NCBI GenBank assembly: GCA_025927935.1
Contig: JAICKM010000257.1
Location: forward strand, 1 to 8,837
DNA length: 8,837 nucleotides
Reading direction: 5' to 3'
From: Chloroflexia bacterium
GTDB lineage: Bacteria > Chloroflexota > Chloroflexia > QHBQ01 > JADMIH01
The translations under genes were made by a program, and so were the position numbers. The notes beneath the pieces were generated by a model. That model had not been told where the DNA came from. It saw only the letters and a list, made by a program, of their open reading frames with translations, and did not search any database. Every line of letters begins with the position of its first letter. The first letter of the stretch is position 1. Positions 6,296 to 8,837 of the stretch are shown here, piece after piece.

Positions 6296-7378
6296 ATGCC
6301 CCAACTATTCGACGGAAAGTACTCGTCGGAAGACTTGCGACAGATGACAGGCAGCATGGCCCAGATCGCGGGCATCCGTCTGAGCGAGCTGGACGACGGC
6401 AAGCCGCGCGGGCTGCGCGTGGCCGACATCTACACCGGCAGCGGCTTCCGCTTCCAGGTCTTGCTGGATCGCGCCATGGATATCGGCGCGACTGAGTTTA
6501 GCGGCAAGCCGCTGGCCTGGACCCACCCGGCCCTCGGCACGCCGGAGCAGTTCGACCCGCACGGCTACGGCTGGGGCCGCACCTTCGGCGGCGGGCTGGT
6601 CACTACCTGCGGGCTGACCCACTTCGGCCAGCCGGAGCAAGACGGCGCCCAGGCGCTGGGCCTGCACGACCGCATCTCGCACACGCACGCCAGCCACGTC
6701 TGCGTCACCGAAGCCTGGCGCGGCGACGACTATGTGCTGGAAATCGAGGGCCAGTCCCGCCAGGCCGTACTGAACGGCGAGAACTTGCTGCTGATTCGCA
6801 AAATCTCGACCCGGCTCGGCGCGACAACCCTGACCATCGAAGACACCGTGCGCAACGACGGCTACCGGTCCACTCCGCACATGATTCTCTACCATTGCAA
6901 CTTCGGTTTCCCGGTAGTCAGCCCGAACTCGGTCCTGCTGGTGGACGATGAGTTTGCCAACCCGCGGGACGCGGCGGCACGCGCCGGCTTCGATACGCAC
7001 CGGCAATTCGAGCCACCCACCCCGGAGTACGCCGAACAGGTCTTCTTCCATAAGCCGCGCGTGGGCGCCGATGGGTTCGTGCAGGCGGCCATCGCCAATC
7101 GCGCGCTGGGATTCGGCGCCTTTGTGCGCTACCGCGCCGCCGAACTGCCCTACCTGGCGCAATGGAAGATGCTGGCGATGCACGACTACGTCTGCGCGCT
7201 GGAACCGGCCAACCAGTGGGAAACGCCGCGCCACAAGCTGCGCGAGGAAGGCCGCCTGCGCTTCCTGGCCGCGGGCGAAGAGGTACACTATCGCGTTGAA
7301 ATCGGCGTGCTGCCGGACACCGAAGCCGTCGCCGCCTTCGAGGCCGCCGTGGGCCAGGCCCCGAAGACCCCCGGCTGA
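6296..7378 (+). CDS. DUF4432 / aldose 1-epimerase-like (galactose mutarotase fold) protein
   Basis: This 360-residue beta-sandwich protein of the galactose-mutarotase superfamily most resembles DUF4432, whose members are often annotated as aldose 1-epimerase-like. Family-like features are the VLLDRAMDIG segment (55-64), the glycine-rich GGGLVTTCGLTHFG stretch (98-111), the histidine in ILYHCNFGFP (His200, candidate active-site residue) and ALEPANQ (301-307), where Glu303 could serve as the catalytic acid/base. It may interconvert anomers of the sugar or open its ring for the neighbouring dehydrogenases; this is inferred, since few members have known substrates. The start at 6296 is preferred because GAAGGA precedes it. 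It is the last gene of the run, 46 bases after the epimerase gene and 20 bases before a strong intrinsic terminator. Confidence 0.85.
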   Translation: MPQLFDGKYSSEDLRQMTGSMAQIAGIRLSELDDGKPRGLRVADIYTGSGFRFQVLLDRAMDIGATEFSGKPLAWTHPALGTPEQFDPHGYGWGRTFGGGLVTTCGLTHFGQPEQDGAQALGLHDRISHTHASHVCVTEAWRGDDYVLEIEGQSRQAVLNGENLLLIRKISTRLGATTLTIEDTVRNDGYRSTPHMILYHCNFGFPVVSPNSVLLVDDEFANPRDAAARAGFDTHRQFEPPTPEYAEQVFFHKPRVGADGFVQAAIANRALGFGAFVRYRAAELPYLAQWKMLAMHDYVCALEPANQWETPRHKLREEGRLRFLAAGEEVHYRVEIGVLPDTEAVAAFEAAVGQAPKTPG

Positions 7379-7398
7379 TCGCCTATCGCCATACGCGC

Positions 7399-7442
7399 AA
7401 ACGCCGCCCCGGCTAGACAGGCCGTTGGGCGGCGTTTTTGTT
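7399..7442 (+). terminator. Rho-independent terminator closing the sugar operon
   Basis: AAACGCCGCCC (7399-7409) pairs perfectly with GGGCGGCGTTT (7427-7437). Inside, CGGC (7410-7413) pairs with GCCG (7421-7424) over a 7-base loop, leaving a TT bulge (7425-7426). The stem leads into TTTTTGTTTGTT (7435-7446). It lies just after the last sugar gene and separates it from the SIMPL gene, which must then have its own promoter. Confidence 0.92.
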
Positions 7443-7457
7443 TGTTGCCGGAAGCGT

Positions 7458-7484
7458 GGAGGCAGCGCCGGTTCGCAACCGGCC
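7458..7484 (+). repeat. Diverged third copy of the palindromic repeat
   Basis: GCCGGTT (7467-7473) and AACCGGC (7477-7483) form a 7-bp stem with a CGC loop. The similarity to the pair at 5123-5199 continues downstream: both have a TGCA(A)GCACC stretch after the palindrome. In place of GTAG it has GGAG (7458-7461) at a slightly larger distance. The rest of the 7443-7626 gap shows nothing I can name; the promoter of the SIMPL gene should lie there, but no convincing -35/-10 pair stands out. Confidence 0.5.
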
Positions 7485-7626
7485 CTTGCAGCACCAAAGC
7501 GGATGTCCCGCACCTGCGAACGAGTTTTCGTGACTTTGCAACCGGCGGGAACCTTCCTGGGGATCGCGTCGTCTGGATGAGTGAGGGTCCAAAGTCTCAA
7601 TGAAACATACGAGTCGGTTGAAACCA

Positions 7627-7631
7627 AGGAG
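7627..7631 (+). promoter_or_regulatory. Ribosome binding site for the SIMPL gene
   Basis: AGGAG sits 8 bases before the ATG at 7640, the optimal spacing. The GTG at 7637 immediately before that ATG is in frame but less well placed. Confidence 0.7.
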
Positions 7632-7639
7632 AACCAGTG

Positions 7640-8449
7640 ATGAAGTCCAATAACAAACTATGGGTTGTCATGAGTGGCGTTGCCGCGATCGCGTTGCTGT
7701 TCGGCGCCCTCCTGTCGGCCTGGATGCTTCCGCAGGGCGCCGCCGCCCAGAGCCGCCCGGATAGCGGCAAAACCGATACCGCCGCCCCCGCCACCCCGGT
7801 CAAGCCGTCGCAGATCACCGTGCGCGGTAGCGGGATCGTGACCGCCGTCCCCGATACGCTGGTCATCAACATCGGCGTAGTCATGCAGGACAGCACGGTC
7901 GCCGCCGCCCAGACCAAGGCCGGCGCGGCCCTCGACGCGATGCTGGCGAAGCTCAAGGCCGCCAATATCGACGCCAAGGACTACCGGACGATCCAGTACA
8001 ATGTCGAGCCGGTCATGGATTACAGCGGCAAGGGGCCGGATGCTGCGAACCAGCCCCCGCAGTTGGTCGGCTTCCGCGTGACCAATATTCTGGAAGTTAC
8101 GGTGCATGACGCCGCGCAGGGTCCCGAACTGATCGACTCCCTGGTGGCTGCGGGCGCGAACACCATCTATAACGTCAGCTACACCTTCGGCGACCGCGCC
8201 GGCCTGGAGAAGCAAGCCTATGACGGCGCCATGAAAGACGCTGCCGATAAGGCCGCCCGCCTGGCGGGTCTCTCCAAGCAGCAGTTGGGCCGCATCGTCA
8301 GCGTGACCGAGGCTACGGCCGGCGGCGGCGTGCCGATGCCGGTGGACGCCAAGGGCGGCATGGGCGCCGGCAGCGCGCCGATTGCCCCCGGCCAGCAGAC
8401 CATCGGCGTGGACCTGGTCGTCACCTATGAGGCGCAGCCCGGCAGCTAA
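7640..8449 (+). CDS. SIMPL domain (DUF541, YggE-like) exported protein
   Basis: This encodes a 269-residue protein with a signal peptide or N-terminal anchor: a basic MKSNNK start, a hydrophobic segment at about 8-30, and a likely cleavage site after Ala36 (GAAA-Q). A proline/alanine/threonine-rich linker (37-57) leads to the SIMPL domain (about 58-265). This begins with ITVRGSGIVTAVPDTLVINIGV, typical of the family, and includes GFRVTNILEVTV (144-155) and the helix region DGAMKDAADKAARLAGL (195-211). A glycine/methionine-rich insert (228-245) lies before the last strand. Relatives include E. coli YggE, linked to oxidative stress, and Brucella BP26, an oligomeric periplasmic protein; the biochemical role is unknown. 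It is outside the sugar operon, behind a terminator. Confidence 0.9.
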   Translation: MKSNNKLWVVMSGVAAIALLFGALLSAWMLPQGAAAQSRPDSGKTDTAAPATPVKPSQITVRGSGIVTAVPDTLVINIGVVMQDSTVAAAQTKAGAALDAMLAKLKAANIDAKDYRTIQYNVEPVMDYSGKGPDAANQPPQLVGFRVTNILEVTVHDAAQGPELIDSLVAAGANTIYNVSYTFGDRAGLEKQAYDGAMKDAADKAARLAGLSKQQLGRIVSVTEATAGGGVPMPVDAKGGMGAGSAPIAPGQQTIGVDLVVTYEAQPGS

Positions 8450-8835
8450 CCCTCGATAACGGGCGTCTCCGTGCCCGACCAGCGCAGATCATCAGGCGGC
8501 GGAAGCTGCATGCGCTGGTCGGGCACATAGATTCCCAGGGGCAACAGCGGCAGCGGGCGCGGCAACCAGGCCGCATCGAGGGACAACCGCCCGCCCCGCA
8601 CCCGCGCAAGCTGCACGCGTGGCGTCGCCAGGATGCGGGCACGCACCTGCCGCCCGTCCGGGAACCGCACCGGTATGCTCGACCACGGCCAGAACCGCGT
8701 GACTATCCCACCCAGCCCTTCCCCCGATCCCAGCAACCGCGCACGCACGAAGCTTTGCCGCCCACCGTCGATCACCCGCGAGGCGATCTGCCGTCGCGTC
8801 GTCGCCAGGCCCATCGTCGCCGGCTGCTTGGGCAT
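8446..8835 (-). CDS. Unrecognised protein, 3' end (start uncertain, reaches window edge)
   Basis: This minus-strand ORF of at least 129 residues reaches the right edge of the window. The ATG at 8835 has only two bases before it, so it may be the start or an internal methionine. I do not recognise the family. The sequence is arginine-rich and proline-rich with alternating beta-like stretches: SFVRARLLG, IPVRFPDGRQVRARILA and VQLARVRGGRLSLDAAWLP. It closes with PLGIYVPDQRMQLPPPDDL and a short acidic end. No transmembrane helix or signal is evident. Codons favour G or C at the third position as in neighbouring genes, and it is the longest ORF here, so it is likely real. Its TAG (8446-8448 on the complement) overlaps the SIMPL stop in a tail-to-tail arrangement. 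Confidence 0.6.
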   Translation of the reverse strand: MPKQPATMGLATTRRQIASRVIDGGRQSFVRARLLGSGEGLGGIVTRFWPWSSIPVRFPDGRQVRARILATPRVQLARVRGGRLSLDAAWLPRPLPLLPLGIYVPDQRMQLPPPDDLRWSGTETPVIEG

Positions 8836-8837
8836 AC

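Noticed and set aside
7536..7565. TTGCAA as a -35 box for the SIMPL gene
   Set aside because: No acceptable -10 hexamer lies at the right distance; the sequence there is GC-rich.
6305..7627. 440-codon open frame on the minus strand
   Set aside because: It is antisense to the DUF4432 gene, runs across the terminator and repeat, and has shadow-like composition.

Overview
The window is high-GC bacterial DNA, tightly packed with forward-strand genes. Most starts have a clear AGGAG/GGAGG-type ribosome binding site. The protein families, the high GC and the GTAG-headed palindromic intergenic repeats suggest a Chloroflexota bacterium (Anaerolineae-like), possibly from a metagenome. That is inference from style; no rRNA or marker gene is present.

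Region 1 (1-7378) is a run of six sugar-metabolism enzymes plus one small membrane protein, all on the + strand. In order: a sugar phosphate isomerase/epimerase-like TIM barrel cut by the left window edge, a Gfo/Idh/MocA oxidoreductase, an 81-residue two-helix membrane protein, a xylulokinase-type FGGY kinase, a classical SDR dehydrogenase, an extended-SDR NAD-dependent epimerase/dehydratase, and a DUF4432 galactose-mutarotase-like protein. A strong Rho-independent terminator (7399-7442) closes the run. The set reads as a catabolic operon. The mutarotase-like protein and the dehydrogenases/isomerase would convert a sugar, polyol or glycoside into a ketopentose, and the kinase would phosphorylate it for the pentose phosphate pathway. 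The actual substrate cannot be read from the sequence. No transporter or regulator is in view; they may lie upstream.

The gaps between these genes hold a 12-bp-stem hairpin (2239-2268), a 185-bp spacer without a recognisable gene (2534-2718), a tandem pair of GTAG-headed REP-like palindromes (5123-5199), and a perfect 7-bp inverted repeat (5235-5250) abutting the ribosome binding site of the epimerase gene.

Region 2 (7443-8837) is unrelated to sugar breakdown. A diverged third copy of the palindromic repeat (about 7458-7484) precedes a secreted or membrane-anchored SIMPL (DUF541) protein. Converging on it from the right is an unrecognised minus-strand ORF whose stop codon overlaps that of the SIMPL gene in a shared CTAA. 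I found no mobile-element gene, CRISPR array, tRNA or rRNA. The most interesting items are the unassigned sugar pathway with its embedded small membrane protein, and the REP-like repeats.
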